A DNA stretch of 7,247 nt from an uncultured Tabrizicola sp. (GTDB taxonomy: Bacteria; Pseudomonadota; Alphaproteobacteria; Rhodobacterales; Rhodobacteraceae): contig CALLZQ010000472.1 of the NCBI GenBank assembly GCA_937858255.1, forward strand, positions 1-7,247. The letters run 5' to 3'. Shown here piece by piece: positions 5,743 to 7,247 of this stretch (its first letter is position 1; each line of letters begins with the position of its first letter). The notes below the pieces were generated by a model. That model was not told the DNA's origin and did not search any database. It saw only the letters and a program-made list of their open reading frames with translations. A program made the translations under genes and the position numbers.

Positions 5743-7247
5743 ATGAACGCCCTGCTGTCCGTCTGTCCCCCTTCCTTTGGCCTGCCGCCCTTTGCCGCCA
5801 TTGCGGATGCGGATTTCGCCCCCGCCTTTGACGCGGCCCTCACCGAAGCGCGGGCCAATATCGCGGCCATCGCCGACAGCCCCGAGGCGCCGGCCTATGC
5901 CAATGCCATTGAGGCGCTGGAACTGGCCGAGGGGATGCTCGACCGGGTGTCGGGGGTGTTCTACAACCTTGCCGGCGCCGATTCCAACGATGCGCGCGAG
6001 GCGCTGATGCGCGATCTGGCGCCAAAGATGAGCGCCTTTTCAAGCGAAGTGACGAACAACAAGGCCCTGTTCGCCCGGATCGAGGCGCTGTGGCAGGGCC
6101 GTGATGCGCTGGACCTGACAGCGGAACAGTTGCGGGTCCTGACGCTTTATCGGCGGATGTTTGTCCGCTCGGGCGCGCAGTTGGAGGGCGCGGCGGAGGC
6201 ACGGCTGACCGAGGTCAAGGCGCGGCTGGCGGTGCTGGGGCCGGCCTTTGGCCAGAACCTTCTGGCCGATGAGCGGGAATGGTTCATGGATCTGGCCGAG
6301 GCGGATCTGGCGGGTCTGCCGGAGTTTGTCACCTCGGCTGCCCGCGCGGCGGGGGCAGAACGGGGGCGCCCGGGGCCAATCGTGACGCTGAACCGCTCGC
6401 TCATCGTGCCCTTCCTGCAATTCTCGCCGCGCCGCGATCTGCGCCAGAGGGCCTATGAGGCCTGGGTCGCGCGCGGGGCCAATGGCAATGCCCATGACAA
6501 CCGGGCGATAGCGGCCGAGATCCTGTCCCTGCGGCATGAGCGGGCGCAACTCTTGGGATACACCGACTTTGCCGCTTTCAAGCTGGAGCCGGAGATGGCC
6601 AAGACCCCGCAGGCTGTGCGCGATCTGTTGCAGGCGGTCTGGACCCCGGCGCGGGCCAAGGCGCAGGAGGATGCCGCCGCGCTGGAGGCAATGCTGCGCG
6701 CCGATGGTATCGCCGGCCCGCTGGAGCCGTGGGACTGGCGCTATTATGCCGAGCAGCGGCGCCGGGTACTGCATGACCTCGATGAGGCGGCGCTGAAACC
6801 CTATCTCTCGCTCGACGCGATGCTGGCCGCGATGTTCGGCTGCGCGTCCCGCCTGTTTGGTCTGGAATTTCGTGAGATCGAAGGGCCGTTCTATCACCCG
6901 GATGTCCGGGGGTGGGAGGTCACGCGGCAGGGCCGGCATATTGCGGTCTTCCTTGGCGATTATCACGCCCGGGCCTCGAAACGCTCGGGCGCATGGTGTT
7001 CGGCCATGCGCTCCCAGCGCAAGCTGGGGGGCGAGGTGCGGCCCATCGTCGTGAATGTCTGCAACTTTGCCAAGGGGGCGCCGACGCTGCTGTCGTATGA
7101 CGATGCGCGGACGCTCTTCCACGAATTTGGCCATGCGCTGCATCAGATGCTGTCGGACGTGACCCATGGTTTTATCAGCGGCACCAGCGTGGCGCGCGAT
7201 TTCGTTGAACTGCCCAGCCAGCTGTATGAGCACTGGCTGGAGGTGCC
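5743..7247 (+). CDS. dcp: M3-family zinc oligopeptidase, peptidyl-dipeptidase Dcp type (first 501 residues; 3' end outside window)
   Basis: This is a thimet-oligopeptidase-family metalloprotease that degrades short peptides; Dcp enzymes remove C-terminal dipeptides. The N-terminal helical region (about 1-440) leads to the zinc site HEFGH at 460-464, where His460 and His464 bind zinc and Glu461 is catalytic. The third ligand is Glu489, in SGTSVARDFVELPSQLYEHW. The RDFVE..PSQ..EHW pattern matches Dcp better than oligopeptidase A (PrlC), and a motif position near 460 fits a protein of about 680 residues, so roughly 170-180 residues lie beyond the window. No signal peptide is evident, so it is probably cytoplasmic. 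The ATG has an ideal AGGAGG (5731-5736) six bases upstream. It lies 146 bp after pth on the same strand, so co-transcription is possible but not shown. Related M3 oligopeptidases with broader cleavage are the alternative. Confidence 0.9.
   Translation, partial: MNALLSVCPPSFGLPPFAAIADADFAPAFDAALTEARANIAAIADSPEAPAYANAIEALELAEGMLDRVSGVFYNLAGADSNDAREALMRDLAPKMSAFSSEVTNNKALFARIEALWQGRDALDLTAEQLRVLTLYRRMFVRSGAQLEGAAEARLTEVKARLAVLGPAFGQNLLADEREWFMDLAEADLAGLPEFVTSAARAAGAERGRPGPIVTLNRSLIVPFLQFSPRRDLRQRAYEAWVARGANGNAHDNRAIAAEILSLRHERAQLLGYTDFAAFKLEPEMAKTPQAVRDLLQAVWTPARAKAQEDAAALEAMLRADGIAGPLEPWDWRYYAEQRRRVLHDLDEAALKPYLSLDAMLAAMFGCASRLFGLEFREIEGPFYHPDVRGWEVTRQGRHIAVFLGDYHARASKRSGAWCSAMRSQRKLGGEVRPIVVNVCNFAKGAPTLLSYDDARTLFHEFGHALHQMLSDVTHGFISGTSVARDFVELPSQLYEHWLEV

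Noticed and set aside
6040..7233. 397-codon minus-strand open frame opposite the M3 peptidase
   Set aside because: The plus strand carries the peptidase with an intact HEFGH site. The antisense translation is Arg/Gln/Pro-rich low-complexity sequence with no plausible family.

Overview
The window is high-GC DNA with the gene content, codon use and protein sequences of an alphaproteobacterium, most likely a Rhodobacteraceae member close to Paracoccus or Rhodobacter. That placement rests on recognising the LldD-, L25- and Pth-type sequences; no database comparison was possible. It looks like ordinary chromosome. I see no insertion sequence, integrase, phage gene, tRNA, rRNA or CRISPR array.

Layout: (1) Bases 1-459, minus strand: the N-terminal half of argC (arginine biosynthesis), cut by the window edge. 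(2) 460-631: a divergent intergenic region with a near-perfect 21-bp palindrome just upstream of the next gene. (3) 632-1795, plus: an FMN-dependent L-lactate dehydrogenase (lldD type). (4) 1803-2960, minus: a 12-helix MFS transporter resembling E. coli YbjJ, convergent with lldD and only 7 bp from it. (5) 2961-3157: a divergent intergenic region. (6) 3158-3766, plus: rplY, ribosomal protein L25 of the long two-domain (CTC) type. (7) 3699-4826, minus: a family-2-like glycosyltransferase whose 3' end runs 68 bp into rplY on the opposite strand. (8) 4827-4903: a short divergent region with an inverted pair of TTGACG boxes. (9) 4904-5596, plus: pth, peptidyl-tRNA hydrolase with a C-terminal tail. 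(10) 5743-7247, plus: the first 501 residues of an M3-family zinc oligopeptidase of the Dcp type, cut by the window edge.

The genes are mostly housekeeping. rplY and pth both serve translation and are commonly neighbours in bacteria; here an opposite-strand glycosyltransferase lies between them. Pth recycles peptidyl-tRNAs and Dcp degrades small peptides, so their same-strand neighbourhood is compatible with a loose link in peptide turnover, but the 146-bp gap makes co-transcription uncertain. lldD appears to be a single-gene unit under its own repressor or activator site. I do not see a novel multi-gene system. The points worth a second look are the lldD palindrome, the rplY/glycosyltransferase overlap, and the split rplY-pth pair with its inverted boxes.
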